Shown here in pieces: positions 43,173 through 51,911 of a DNA stretch of 59,165 nt. The notes below the pieces were generated by a model. The model searched no databases and had not been told where the DNA came from. It saw only the letters and a program-made list of their open reading frames with translations. This DNA comes from Candidatus Rokuibacteriota bacterium (GTDB lineage Bacteria > Methylomirabilota > Methylomirabilia > Rokubacteriales > CSP1-6), in NCBI GenBank assembly GCA_003220265.1, contig QHRW01000129.1, forward strand, positions 1 through 59,165, given 5' to 3'. Position 1 is the stretch's first letter; each line of letters opens with the position of its first letter. Both the position numbers and the translations under genes were made by a program.

Positions 43173-43786
43173 GCCTGCCGCGCCCGCTCAAGATCGGCAT
43201 CGGCGGCCCGGTGGGCTCCGGCAAGACCGCGCTGACCGAGGCGCTGTGCCTGCGCCTGCGCGACACGCTCGACATGGCGGTCATCACCAACGACATCTAC
43301 ACGAAGGAGGACGCCGAGTTCCTCGTGCGGCGTGGCGTGCTGCCGGCCGCGCGCGTGCGCGGTGTCGAGACCGGCGGCTGCCCGCACACCGCGATCCGCG
43401 AGGACGCCTCGGTCAATCTCGAGGCCGTCCACGAGCTGATGCGCGCGTTTCCCGCCCTCGACCTGCTGCTGATCGAGAGCGGTGGCGACAACCTGGCCGC
43501 CACGTTCAGTCCCGAGCTCGTCGACGCGACGATCTACGTGATCGACGTCGCCGAGGGCGAGAAGATCCCGCGCAAGGGCGGGCCCGGGATCATTCGCTCC
43601 GACCTGCTCGTGATCAACAAGACCGACCTGGCCCCGCACGTCGGCGCCGACCTCGGGGTGATGGCGCGCGACGCCGCTCGCCAGCGCGGCGCGCGGCCGT
43701 TCGTGTTCACCAACCTCAAGACCGGCGACGGCGTCGACGAGGTGCTCCGCTGGCTCCGTCACGAGCTGCTGCTGACGCCGGCGTGA
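43169..43786 (+). CDS. ureG: Urease accessory GTPase UreG
   Basis: The 205-residue GTPase has Walker A IGIGGPVGSGKTALTEAL, NDIYTKEDAEFL, the nickel-binding GVETGGCPHTAIREDAS, switch LLIESGGDNLAATFSPEL and VINKTDLAP. It couples GTP hydrolysis to urease activation. The GTG start overlaps the ureF stop. Confidence 0.96.
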   Translation: MSLPRPLKIGIGGPVGSGKTALTEALCLRLRDTLDMAVITNDIYTKEDAEFLVRRGVLPAARVRGVETGGCPHTAIREDASVNLEAVHELMRAFPALDLLLIESGGDNLAATFSPELVDATIYVIDVAEGEKIPRKGGPGIIRSDLLVINKTDLAPHVGADLGVMARDAARQRGARPFVFTNLKTGDGVDEVLRWLRHELLLTPA

Positions 43787-44625
43787 GCGGCGCGACGCCG
43801 AGCGCGGCACGCGTCGGGCGCGACGGGGCGCTGCGCCTGGTGTTCGAGCGGCGCGGCGGCGCCACCGTGCTGGCAGCCTGTCGCTCCACGCTGCCGCTGC
43901 AGGTGCTGGCGCCGGTGGCGCTCGGCGGCGCGGCCGCCGTCGTGTCGATGCTCAATCCGACGGGCGGTGTCGTCGGCGGCGACCGCCTCGCCGTGGAGAT
44001 CGACGTCGGCGCCGGCGCGCACGCGTGTCTCACCACGCCGTCGGCCACGCGCGTCTATCGCAGCGCCGGCGAGCCGGCGACCCAGACGGTGCAGGTGAGG
44101 CTGGCCCCGGGCGCCGTCTGCGAGTGGGTGCCGGATCACATGATTCCGTCGCCGGGCGCCGAGCTGCGACAGGCGCTCACATTCGACGTCGCCGCGGGCG
44201 CCACGCTGATCGCCGTCGACGCGTGGGCGGCCGGCCGGGTCGCGCGCGGAGAGGCCTGGCGCTTTCGCCTGCTCGACCTCGCCCTGACCGTGCGCGACAG
44301 CGGCGGGCTGCTGGCGCACGATCGGCTCGTGCTCGGGTCGGCGCGGGACTGGTCGGGGCTGGGCCTCACGGAGGGGCGGCCGTACGTGGCCACGCTCGTG
44401 GTCGTCGCGGATACCGGGCTGGAAGCGCTCGTCACGGCGCTGGCGACGGGCCTGCCCGGTGAGGGCCAGGCCGTGGCCGGCGCGGCTCGCCTTGTGCGAC
44501 GGGCGGTGTTGATCCGTTGCCTGGCCGCGACGGCGCCGGCGCTGACCAGCGCCGTCGCCGCGATGTGGGCGCGAGCCCGGCAGGCGACCCTCGGGCTGCC
44601 GCCGCTGGACTTGCGCAAGGGCTGA
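43783..44625 (+). CDS. ureD: Urease accessory protein UreD
   Basis: The 280-residue protein matches UreD/UreH: LNPTGGVVGGDRLAVEIDVG, TTPSATRVYRS, LAPGAVCEWVPDHMIPSPGA and RLLDLALTVRDSGGLLAHDRL. It is the scaffold that binds apo-urease. It is last here (ureABC-EFG-D) while many clusters start with ureD. The GTG overlaps the ureG stop. Confidence 0.92.
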   Translation: MSGATPSAARVGRDGALRLVFERRGGATVLAACRSTLPLQVLAPVALGGAAAVVSMLNPTGGVVGGDRLAVEIDVGAGAHACLTTPSATRVYRSAGEPATQTVQVRLAPGAVCEWVPDHMIPSPGAELRQALTFDVAAGATLIAVDAWAAGRVARGEAWRFRLLDLALTVRDSGGLLAHDRLVLGSARDWSGLGLTEGRPYVATLVVVADTGLEALVTALATGLPGEGQAVAGAARLVRRAVLIRCLAATAPALTSAVAAMWARARQATLGLPPLDLRKG

Positions 44626-44687
44626 AACGACGCTAGCCTCGCCGCGCTTCACCATCCTCTTCGCAGCACGTCCGGGGGACGACGACG

Positions 44688-45224
44688 ATGATCAAGCTGA
44701 GAACGATCGCAGGTGTGGTGTGTGCGCTGGCGGTGGCGCTTCTGGCCGTACCGCCGGGGGCCATGGCGGACGGGGAGGGAAACGGCGCCGTGGGAAGCTA
44801 CCTCTTCAAGTTCCTTGGCGTGCAGCAGCTCTTCGGTCGCGGAAGCTTCGTGCCGGGGCTCGCGACGCTGAATGCCGACGGAACGCTGACGTCGGTGACC
44901 GGCAGCGACGAGGCGGGGCCGTCGAGCCTGTTCCTGGTCAAGAACTCCGCCGTGCACGGCGCGTGGTTCAAGACGGGACCGCGGGGTGTGGGCGCGCATG
45001 CGCTGTACCTGAACTTCGACCCGGGCAACGGCGAGGTCGTCTCGATCACGAAGCTGCGGATCGCGGCCACCTTCGACAACCACTTCCAGACCGCCACCGG
45101 CGAGTTCTTCATGTCGCTCTTCGTCTGTCCGACGTTCGCCACGTGCCCCGATCCGCTCACGACGGCGCCGACCGTGCCCGAGCCGCTCACCGGTCAGCCG
45201 TTCACGCTGCAGCGGATCCGTTGA
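44688..45224 (+). CDS. Secreted protein of unknown function
   Basis: The 178-residue protein has a clear Sec signal peptide (TIAGVVCALAVALLAVPPGAMA, cleaved near residue 27). The mature part looks beta-rich (GVQQLFGRGSFVPGLATLNAD, ARTHALYL-like strand GVGAHALYLNFDPGNGEVVS, KLRIAATFDNHFQTATGEFF). Two cysteines, in VCPTFATCP, may form a disulfide. I do not recognise the family. It has its own start after a short gap and is not tied to the urease or Pit genes. Confidence 0.7.
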   Translation: MIKLRTIAGVVCALAVALLAVPPGAMADGEGNGAVGSYLFKFLGVQQLFGRGSFVPGLATLNADGTLTSVTGSDEAGPSSLFLVKNSAVHGAWFKTGPRGVGAHALYLNFDPGNGEVVSITKLRIAATFDNHFQTATGEFFMSLFVCPTFATCPDPLTTAPTVPEPLTGQPFTLQRIR

Positions 45225-45289
45225 GCTCGCAGCCGGAGCACCGGCGGACAGCGCCCCGGATCTCGGGGGCACCGCCCGCTGGCGGGACG

Positions 45290-45307
45290 ATGACGTTTCC
45301 GTTACAC
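45290..45307 (-). promoter_or_regulatory. Pho-box-like site before the DUF47-Pit genes (inverted)
   Basis: On the minus strand GTGTAAC-GGAA-ACGTCAT has 7-base units at 11-base period, followed by CGTCCCG. The string CGTCATCGTCCCG is shared exactly with the site before phoB at 54675. It lies 12 bases before the DUF47 start but points the opposite way, which weakens the case. Confidence 0.35.
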
Positions 45308-45318
45308 TCCGGGTGGCC

Positions 45319-45936
45319 ATGTTCAATCTGATCCCGCGCGAGGTCCGGTTCTTCGACCTGTTCGATCAGCAGTCGCAGAACATCATCAAGGCCGCCCAGC
45401 TCCTGCGTGAGCAGTTCCACAACTTCGCCGACGCCCGGGCCAAGGCCTACACCATCAAGGAAGTGGAGCACGCCGGCGATCTCATCACCCACGAGATCGT
45501 CAAGCGCCTGAACACGACCTTCATCACGCCGATCGACCGCGAGGACATCCACGACCTCGCCACCCGGCTCGACGACGTGCTGGACTTCATCGAGGCGGTG
45601 GCCGAGCGGCTGGTCGTCTACCGCATCAAGGAGCCGACCTCGGCGTCCCGGGCCATGACCGACGTCATCGTGGACATCGTCCACGCCATGGACCGCACCA
45701 TCAAGTGCCTGCGCACGATGGACCCGGCCTTCCACGAGCACACGGTGGAGGTCAACCGGCTGGAGAACGTCGCCGACAAGCTGCTGCGCGACAGCCTGGC
45801 CGAGCTGTTCGAGGCGCAGGCCGACCCCATCGAGGTCATCAAGTGGAAGGAGATCTACGAGACGCTGGAGACGGTCACCGACCGCTGCGAGGACGTGGCC
45901 AACGTGATCGAGGGAATCATCCTCAAGATGGCCTGA
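45319..45936 (+). CDS. DUF47/PhoU-like phosphate transport regulator
   Basis: The 205-residue all-helical protein is a Pit accessory protein: IPREVRFFDLFDQQSQNIIKAA, VKRLNTTFITPIDREDIHDL, RLDDVLDFIEAVAERLV and KWKEIYETLETVTDRCEDVA. The acidic E/D-x-x-x-D metal motifs of PhoU are present. It modulates the adjacent Pit permease, eight bases downstream. The ATG at 45319 is preferred over the GTG six bases earlier. Confidence 0.92.
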   Translation: MFNLIPREVRFFDLFDQQSQNIIKAAQLLREQFHNFADARAKAYTIKEVEHAGDLITHEIVKRLNTTFITPIDREDIHDLATRLDDVLDFIEAVAERLVVYRIKEPTSASRAMTDVIVDIVHAMDRTIKCLRTMDPAFHEHTVEVNRLENVADKLLRDSLAELFEAQADPIEVIKWKEIYETLETVTDRCEDVANVIEGIILKMA

Positions 45937-45943
45937 GTCTCCC

Positions 45944-46936
45944 GTGCTCTCCGCCGTCATCTTCATCGTCTTCGTCGCCCTCGTCTTCGACTTCATCAAC
46001 GGCTTTCACGACGCCGCCAACTCGATCGCCACCGTCGTCTCCACGCGCGTGCTCACGCCGCTGCAGGCGGTGGTGTGGGCGGCCTTCTTCAACTTCGTGG
46101 CGGCGTTCGGCTTCGGCGTGCACGTGGCCACCACGGTCGGCAAGGGCGTCGTGGACGCGAACGTCGTGGACCAGTGGGTGATCCTGGCCGGCCTCGTCGG
46201 CGCGATTACCTGGGACATGATCACCTGGCACTGGGGACTGCCCACGTCATCGTCGCATGCGCTCATCGGCGGCTTCGCGGGTGCCGGCGTGGCCAAGGCC
46301 GGCTTCGGCGGCCTCATCGCGGCCGGGCTCGTCAAGATCGGCGTGTTCATGATCCTGGCCCCGCTGATCGGCCTCACCGTCGGCTTCGCCATGATGCTGC
46401 TGAACATGTGGACGTTCCGGAACGAGACGCCCGGCCGCGTCGACCGCTTCTTCCGGCGCGGGCAGCTCGTGTCGGCGGCCGCCTACAGCCTGGGCCACGG
46501 CACCAACGACGCGCAGAAGACGATGGGCATCATCGCCGTGCTGCTCTTCTCCACCGGACACCTCGGCAAGGACTTCTACGTGCCGTTCTGGGTGATCATG
46601 GCCGCCCACGCTGCGCTCGGGCTCGGCACGATGATGGGCGGCTGGCGGATCGTGAAGACGATGGGCATGCGCATCACCAAGCTGCGCCCGATCGGCGGAT
46701 TCTCGGCCGAGACGGCCGGCGCCCTGGTGCTCATTGGCACCGCGGTCGGCGGCATCCCGGTGTCGACGACTCACACGATCAGCGGCGCCATCATGGGCGT
46801 GGGCGCCATCCAGCGCTTCTCCGCCGTGCGCTGGGGCGTGGCTGGGCGCATTGTGTGGGCGTGGGTCGTCACCATCCCGGCCGCCGCCCTCGTCGCCGCC
46901 GTCACCTGGTACGTCCTGAAGCTGGGCGGCGCCTGA
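45944..46936 (+). CDS. pit: Inorganic phosphate transporter (Pit family)
   Basis: The 330-residue protein has the duplicated PiT signature: FDFINGFHDAANSIATVVST in the first half and YSLGHGTNDAQKTMGIIAV in the second, with about ten membrane helices. It takes up metal-phosphate with protons. The GTG start follows the DUF47 stop by seven bases, so both form an operon. Its presence with PstSCA gives low- and high-affinity uptake. Confidence 0.94.
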   Translation: MLSAVIFIVFVALVFDFINGFHDAANSIATVVSTRVLTPLQAVVWAAFFNFVAAFGFGVHVATTVGKGVVDANVVDQWVILAGLVGAITWDMITWHWGLPTSSSHALIGGFAGAGVAKAGFGGLIAAGLVKIGVFMILAPLIGLTVGFAMMLLNMWTFRNETPGRVDRFFRRGQLVSAAAYSLGHGTNDAQKTMGIIAVLLFSTGHLGKDFYVPFWVIMAAHAALGLGTMMGGWRIVKTMGMRITKLRPIGGFSAETAGALVLIGTAVGGIPVSTTHTISGAIMGVGAIQRFSAVRWGVAGRIVWAWVVTIPAAALVAAVTWYVLKLGGA

Positions 46937-46943
46937 GCGGGCG

Positions 46944-47642
46944 TTGACGGGCGTGGCCACCGACGTCCTGATCGTCGAGGACGAGCCCGACATCCGCAGC
47001 CTGATCGTCCATCACCTCGAGCGCGAGGGCTATCGCTGCCGCACGGCCGCCAGCGGCGGCGAGGCGCTCGCCCGCGTGCGCGCCTCCGTGCCCGACCTGC
47101 TCGTCCTCGACCTCATGCTGCCCGGCATGGACGGGCTCGAGGTCTGCCGCCGGCTGCGCGCCGATCCCGCCACCGCCGCGCTGCCCATCATCATGCTCAC
47201 CGCCAAGGCGGACGTGGTCGATCGCGTGGTCGGCCTCGAGGTGGGCGCCGACGATTACCTCGGCAAGCCGTTCTCGACCAAGGAGCTCGTCGCGCGCGCG
47301 CGGGCGGTGCTGCGCCGCGCGCGGCCGAGCGAGACCGGCACGCGGCCGCTGCGCGTCGGGCTTGTGAGCCTCGATCCCTCCCGCCACATCGTCACCGTGA
47401 GCGGGCGCGCGGTGGAGCTGACGCCGAAGGAGTTCGACCTGCTGCACGCGCTGCTGGCCGCCGCCGGTCGCGTGCTCACGCGCGAGCACCTGCTCAATCG
47501 CGTGTGGGGCTACGCGCGCGCCGACGAGATCGAGTCGCGCACGGTGGACGTGCACGTCCGCCGGCTGCGCGCCAAGCTCGGCGGTGAGGAGCGGCGCATT
47601 GCGACCATCAAGGGCGTTGGCTACCGGTGCGAGACGGACTGA
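46944..47642 (+). CDS. OmpR/PhoB-family response regulator
   Basis: The 232-residue regulator has a receiver (VLIVEDEPDIRSLIV; LVLDLMLPGMDG; GKPFSTKE) and a winged-helix output (ELTPKEFDLLHALLAAAGRV, RTVDVHVRRLRAKLG, IKGVGYRCE). It follows pit by seven bases. It is a second PhoB-like protein besides the one at 54716 and may be the partner of PhoR at 48759. The start is TTG 46944 or GTG 46953. Confidence 0.9.
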   Translation: MTGVATDVLIVEDEPDIRSLIVHHLEREGYRCRTAASGGEALARVRASVPDLLVLDLMLPGMDGLEVCRRLRADPATAALPIIMLTAKADVVDRVVGLEVGADDYLGKPFSTKELVARARAVLRRARPSETGTRPLRVGLVSLDPSRHIVTVSGRAVELTPKEFDLLHALLAAAGRVLTREHLLNRVWGYARADEIESRTVDVHVRRLRAKLGGEERRIATIKGVGYRCETD

Positions 47643-47644
47643 CC

Positions 47645-48331
47645 GTGGCGCTCCGCTGCGCCGCGGTGATCTTCGATCTCGACGGGGTGCTCGTAGACTC
47701 CAACGCGATCTCGGAGCGCCAGATGCGCGTCTGGGCCGAGCGTCATGACGTCGCCTTCTCACGGATCGCGGCCATCCACCACGGGCGGCCGACGATCGAG
47801 ACGATGCGGTTGGTGGCCCCGCACCTCGACGTCGAGGCCGAGGCCCGGCTGATCGAGGCGGCGGAGGCCGAGGACACGGAGGGCCTTCGCGTGTTCGCGG
47901 GCGCTTCGCGGCTGCTCGGCGGGCTTCCCGAGGCGCGATGGGCGATCGTGACGAGCGGCACGCGACGGCTGGCCACTACGCGGCTCGATCACGTCGGCCT
48001 GCGGCGCCCTGGCGTGCTGGTGACGGCCGACGACGTCCGCCGCGGGAAGCCGGCGCCCGATCCGTACCTGCTGGCGGCCGAGCGACTCGGTCTCGAGGCG
48101 AGGCGCTGCGTGGTCGTCGAGGACGCGCCCGCGGGCGTGGCCTCAGCCCGCGCCGCCGGCGCGCGGGTCATCGGCGTGGCGTCGACGCTGGCGCCGGCGG
48201 CGCTGGAGCACGCCGACGTCGTGGTCGCCCGCCTGGACGATCTCAGCATCGCCGTCGGGTCGGCCACGCTCAAGGTCACGTGGCGCGCCGCGACCCGCGA
48301 GAGCGACACGGCGATGTACACTGGATCGTGA
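47645..48331 (+). CDS. HAD-family phosphatase
   Basis: The 228-residue protein has motif I VIFDLDGVLVDSNA, motif II in VTSGTRR, motif III K in RRGKPAPDPYL and motif IV VVEDAPAGVASARAAG. This is the beta-phosphoglucomutase/sugar-phosphatase type. I take the GTG at 47645, three bases after the regulator stop. The protein may release phosphate from sugar phosphates, but the substrate is unknown. The last ~30 residues lack HAD homology. Confidence 0.85.
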   Translation: MALRCAAVIFDLDGVLVDSNAISERQMRVWAERHDVAFSRIAAIHHGRPTIETMRLVAPHLDVEAEARLIEAAEAEDTEGLRVFAGASRLLGGLPEARWAIVTSGTRRLATTRLDHVGLRRPGVLVTADDVRRGKPAPDPYLLAAERLGLEARRCVVVEDAPAGVASARAAGARVIGVASTLAPAALEHADVVVARLDDLSIAVGSATLKVTWRAATRESDTAMYTGS

Positions 48332-48711
48332 TGAGCATCGACATCCGCCGCGTCATCCGTCGACTGGCTCGGGGCACCGCCGGCTGCTTGCTGGGGGGCG
48401 CCATGATGGTGCCGCTGGGGCCGACGACCACCGGGCAGGCCGTGGACCAGATGAACCGCATGTCGACGCGCCCGCTGCCCTCGGCCGATCCGCGCCCGGT
48501 CGTCCGCAACGACATGCTGTGGGTGCCCGATCGCGTCATCCGCGTGCCGGGGCAGGGCGAAGCGCTCGTGCCCGGGCACTGGGAGCAACTCACCCGCGAG
48601 GGACGAAACCAGGTCCCGCCCTTGACCGGCGTCGATACGTCCACGGGCGCGGTCACGTCGTTCCCCGCCGGCACCTATCCGCCGCCCGCCGAGCGCCCCT
48701 ACGGGCCCTGA
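48331..48711 (+). CDS. Small exported protein of unknown function
   Basis: The 126-residue protein has a basic N-terminus and a hydrophobic stretch (GTAGCLLGGAMMVPLGP) that resembles a signal peptide. A proline-rich mature part follows (MLWVPDRVIRVPGQGEALVP, GHWEQ) and ends PPPAERPYGP. VPGHWE recalls the W/Y-x-PGHW repeats of some secreted proteins, but only one copy is present. The ATG shares a base with the HAD stop. No function can be assigned. Confidence 0.6.
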   Translation: MSIDIRRVIRRLARGTAGCLLGGAMMVPLGPTTTGQAVDQMNRMSTRPLPSADPRPVVRNDMLWVPDRVIRVPGQGEALVPGHWEQLTREGRNQVPPLTGVDTSTGAVTSFPAGTYPPPAERPYGP

Positions 48712-48758
48712 CGCCGAGGGGCGCGCGCGCCCCTCGAGCGCGAGCACGTGAAGGCGCG

Positions 48759-50603
48759 ATGACACTGCTCCAGCGCCTCGTGCGCCTGGTCGCCGGCCGG
48801 ATCGCCGTCAAGCTCACGCTCACGCTGGTCGGCTTCGTGGCCATCACGCTGCTCGCGGCCGGCCTCTATCTCTCGCAGGCGCTCGATCGGTTCGCGGCCG
48901 ATTCGCTGGAGGCGCGCCTGGTCACGGCGGGCCGCCTGCTCCACGACGACGCTCGAGCGCTCCTGCTCCGTCGCGCCCGCACGGAGGAGGTGGACACATT
49001 CGTGCGGCGCGCCGCGGGTCCCACGGAGTCGCGGGTGACGCTCATGGTGCCCGACGGCCTCGTCCTCGGCGACTCGGAGGTGCCGCCCGCGGAGCTCGGG
49101 CGGCTGGAGAATCACGCGGCTCGTCCCGAGATGCGGGCGGCGCTGGCAGGCCGCGTGGGCCGCGACCTGCGCACGAGCGTCTCCGTTCGCGCGCCGCTTC
49201 TCTACGTGGCGTTGCCGGTGCGCGACGGCGCGCAGGTGGTCGGCGTGCTCCGGCTCGCGCTGCCGCTCTCGGCCGTGACGTCGTCGTACGCGCGCGTGCA
49301 CCGCGTGCTCCTGGCCGGTGGCCTCGTCGCGCTGGTGGTGGCCTTCGGCATCGGCATCTTCGTGGCCGGCCGGGTGACACGCCCGGTGGTGGAGATGCAG
49401 GCCATCGCGCGGCAGATGAGCGAGGGCCACTTCGCCGTCCGCGCCCCGGTCGCCTCCACCGACGAGCTCGGCGCGCTCGCCCGCGCGCTCAACGTGATGG
49501 TGGCGCGGCTGCGCGAGCAGATCGAGACGCTGCAGGGCGAGCGCGCCAAGGCCACCGCGATCCTCGACGGCATGGTGGAAGGCGTCATCGCCGTGGACGG
49601 CCACGAGACCATCTTGGTGATGAACGAGCGCGCGCGCGCGATGTTCGGCGTCGGCCAGGGCCGCGGCGAGGGCAAGCCCTTCCTGGAGGTCATCCGCAAC
49701 GCCGACCTGCACGAGATCTTCCGCGCCGGCCGCAGCGCCGGCGACGTGGCGCGGCGCGAGCTGCGGCTGAGCGCCCCGGTGGAGCGGATGCTGCGCGTGA
49801 CCGCGGTGCCGCTGCGGCTCGGCGCCGAGCCCCCCGGGCTCGTGATGGTGGTGGACGACGTCACCGAGCTGCGGCGGCTCGAGCAGGTGCGCACGGAGTT
49901 CGTCGCCAACGTCTCGCACGAGCTGCGCACGCCGCTGACGGCGATCCAGGGCTACCTGGAGACGCTGCTGGCCGGCGCCCTGGAGGAGCCGGAGCACGCG
50001 CGCCGCTTCCTCGATGTGACCTTCCGTCACACCGAGCGGCTCGGGCGGCTGCTCAACGACCTGACCGACCTCTCCAACATCGAGCTCGGCAAGGTGTCGC
50101 TGCGGCTGGCGACGACGGCGCTGCGGCCCGTGGTCGACTCCGTGCTGGAGATCGTCGCCGCCAAGGCGCGCGATGGCAGCGTCGCGCTGGCCACCGACGT
50201 CGCCGACACGCTCACGGTGCACGCCGATCACGATCGGCTCGCCCAGATCCTCATCAACCTGGTGGACAACGCCGTGAAGTACACGCCGCCGGGGGGCACC
50301 GTGACGGTTCTCGGCAGCGTCGCGGACGACGAGCGCGTCGAGGTGATGGTGCGCGACACCGGCGTCGGCATTCCGCACGCGGACCTGCCGCGCATCACCG
50401 AGCGGTTCTATCGCGTGGACAAGGCGCGCTCGCGCGAGCTCGGGGGCACCGGGCTCGGCCTGGCCATCGTCAAGCACCTGGTGCTGGCCCACGGCGGGGA
50501 GCTGACCATCGAGAGCGAGGAAGGCCGGCGCACGACCGTGCGCTTCTCGCTCCGGACCGGCGGAGCCGCCGCCGGGCGCCAGCTCCGCCTGCCGATGGCG
50601 TAA
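48759..50603 (+). CDS. phoR: PhoR-type sensor histidine kinase
   Basis: The 614-residue kinase has transmembrane helices at about residues 22-42 and 182-205 around an extracytoplasmic domain. A HAMP follows, then a PAS domain (ILDGMVEGVIAVDGHETIL), H-box FVANVSHELRTPLTAIQGYL, N-box LVDNAVKYT and ATPase motifs DTGVGIP and GTGLGLAIV. The HAMP-PAS-HisKA order matches PhoR. The cognate regulator is one of the two PhoB-like proteins (46944 or 54716). The ATG at 48759 is chosen; the frame back to 48519 reads the previous gene out of frame. Confidence 0.85.
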   Translation: MTLLQRLVRLVAGRIAVKLTLTLVGFVAITLLAAGLYLSQALDRFAADSLEARLVTAGRLLHDDARALLLRRARTEEVDTFVRRAAGPTESRVTLMVPDGLVLGDSEVPPAELGRLENHAARPEMRAALAGRVGRDLRTSVSVRAPLLYVALPVRDGAQVVGVLRLALPLSAVTSSYARVHRVLLAGGLVALVVAFGIGIFVAGRVTRPVVEMQAIARQMSEGHFAVRAPVASTDELGALARALNVMVARLREQIETLQGERAKATAILDGMVEGVIAVDGHETILVMNERARAMFGVGQGRGEGKPFLEVIRNADLHEIFRAGRSAGDVARRELRLSAPVERMLRVTAVPLRLGAEPPGLVMVVDDVTELRRLEQVRTEFVANVSHELRTPLTAIQGYLETLLAGALEEPEHARRFLDVTFRHTERLGRLLNDLTDLSNIELGKVSLRLATTALRPVVDSVLEIVAAKARDGSVALATDVADTLTVHADHDRLAQILINLVDNAVKYTPPGGTVTVLGSVADDERVEVMVRDTGVGIPHADLPRITERFYRVDKARSRELGGTGLGLAIVKHLVLAHGGELTIESEEGRRTTVRFSLRTGGAAAGRQLRLPMA

Positions 50604-50637
50604 CGAAAACTTCACCGGCCCGTCGCGCGCGGGCAAC
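50598..50637 (+). promoter_or_regulatory. Pho-box-like site before mgsA
   Basis: Four 7-base units at 11-base period start at 50598: GCGTAAC, ACTTCAC, CCGTCGC, GGGCAAC. The first overlaps the phoR stop, as the phoB-end site does at 55439. Two of the four units are good matches to those of the other sites. Confidence 0.4.
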
Positions 50638-50671
50638 GCTCGGCGGCGAGCATGGGGCCAGGGAGGCGCCC

Positions 50672-51079
50672 ATGCGAACGCTGGCCGTCATCGCCCACGA
50701 CCACAAGAAGGCCGATCTGGTGGCGTGGGCCACGTTCAACCGCGACACCCTCGGCCGCTTCCGGCTGATCGCCACGCGCCACACCGCGCGGCTCATGCAG
50801 GACAAGGTGGGCCTCACCGTCGAGCGGCTGCTCAGCGGGCCCGAGGGCGGCGACGCCCAGATCGCCGCGCTGGTGGCCACCGGCGACATCGACGCGGTCT
50901 ACTTCTTCGTCGACCCGCTCAGTCCCCAGCCGCACGATCCGGACATCCGCGCGCTGCTGCGAGTCTGCAACGTGCACAACGTGCCGCTGGCGACGAATCT
51001 CGCCACCGCCGATCTCGTGATGGCCTCGCTCGCCGACGAGCGCGTCCGGCCCGCCGCGGGCTGGGCGTCGCCCGACTGA
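50672..51079 (+). CDS. Methylglyoxal synthase-like protein with altered phosphate loop
   Basis: The 135-residue protein follows MgsA: LAVIAHDHKKADLVAW with conserved His/Asp, LSGPEGGDAQIAALV with the catalytic aspartate, FFVDPLSPQPHDPD and VPLATNLATADLVM. MgsA turns dihydroxyacetone phosphate into methylglyoxal and phosphate. The phosphate-binding loop, T-G-T-T-G in E. coli, here reads T35-R-H-T-A39. Catalysis or substrate may therefore differ. GGAGG lies five bases before the ATG. Confidence 0.82.
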   Translation: MRTLAVIAHDHKKADLVAWATFNRDTLGRFRLIATRHTARLMQDKVGLTVERLLSGPEGGDAQIAALVATGDIDAVYFFVDPLSPQPHDPDIRALLRVCNVHNVPLATNLATADLVMASLADERVRPAAGWASPD

Positions 51080-51087
51080 GCCGGCAC

Positions 51088-51891
51088 GTGGGCGGCGACG
51101 AGCGGATCGGCAGCAGCGCCCGGCAGCACGTGGCCGCCGAGCTCGCCGTGCACGGCGGCCGCATTGCCCTCGAGTTCTTCCACCGCGCGCGCCGCGACGA
51201 CGCGTGCGAGGACCCCGTGGAGGCCGACATTCGCCAGCGCCTCGCGGCCAAGATCGCGGCGGCGTTTCCCGACGATGCGGTGGTCGGCGCCGAGCCGGGC
51301 CAGCCCGGCGGCCGCTCGCATGGCCTGTATTCCTGGGTGGTGGCCCCGGGCGAGACGATCCGCGCCGGCGGGCTGGGGCTGCCGGGCTTCGCCGTCTCGA
51401 TCGGTGTCCTGCGCAGCGGGCTGCCGTTCGTGGGCGCCGTCTACGATCCGCTCGCGCGGTGGCTCTTCACGGCGTGCGCGGGGCGCGGCGCCTGGCTCAA
51501 CGAACGCCCGTTGCACGCGCGCCCCACTCCGCTCTCGCGGGCGTCCATGGTGGCGATCGGCAGCCCGCTCGAGCCGGGCCTGCCGCCCTTCGCCGAGGAA
51601 TGGCTGCGCCGGTATCGCCTGCGCGGCTTCGGCTCGACGGCGCTGCACGTCTGCTACGTGGCGATGGGCGCCCTCGACCTCGTCCACGATCATCGGGCGT
51701 CGCTGCTCGACGTCGCCGGCGCCGCGGCGGTGGTTCTCGAGGCGGGCGGCGTCGTCACGCGCGTGGACGGCGCGCCGATCTTCCCCGCGAGCCGCGAGCA
51801 TTTGGCCGGCGCGCCCCTCGCGCTGCTGGCCGGCAATCGCACGAGCCACGCCGAGGCGCTGGCCGAGGTGTCGCTGCTGACCCCCGCCTGA
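51088..51891 (+). CDS. Degenerate inositol monophosphatase-like protein
   Basis: The 267-residue protein has the IMPase fold: VVGAEPGQ for the first metal motif, GLGLPGFAVSIGVLRSGLPF, VYDPLARWLFTACAGRGAWL and LLDVAGAAAVVLEAGGVVT with the last aspartate. The central metal motif W-x-x-D-P-x-D-G-T reads WVVAPGET at residues 83-90. Both ligand aspartates are lost or changed, so ordinary phosphatase activity is doubtful. The GTG at 51088 is eight bases after mgsA; longer frames are out-of-frame mgsA. Confidence 0.8.
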   Translation: MGGDERIGSSARQHVAAELAVHGGRIALEFFHRARRDDACEDPVEADIRQRLAAKIAAAFPDDAVVGAEPGQPGGRSHGLYSWVVAPGETIRAGGLGLPGFAVSIGVLRSGLPFVGAVYDPLARWLFTACAGRGAWLNERPLHARPTPLSRASMVAIGSPLEPGLPPFAEEWLRRYRLRGFGSTALHVCYVAMGALDLVHDHRASLLDVAGAAAVVLEAGGVVTRVDGAPIFPASREHLAGAPLALLAGNRTSHAEALAEVSLLTPA

Positions 51892-51911
51892 TCGGCGGCG
51901 CCGCGGAGCGC

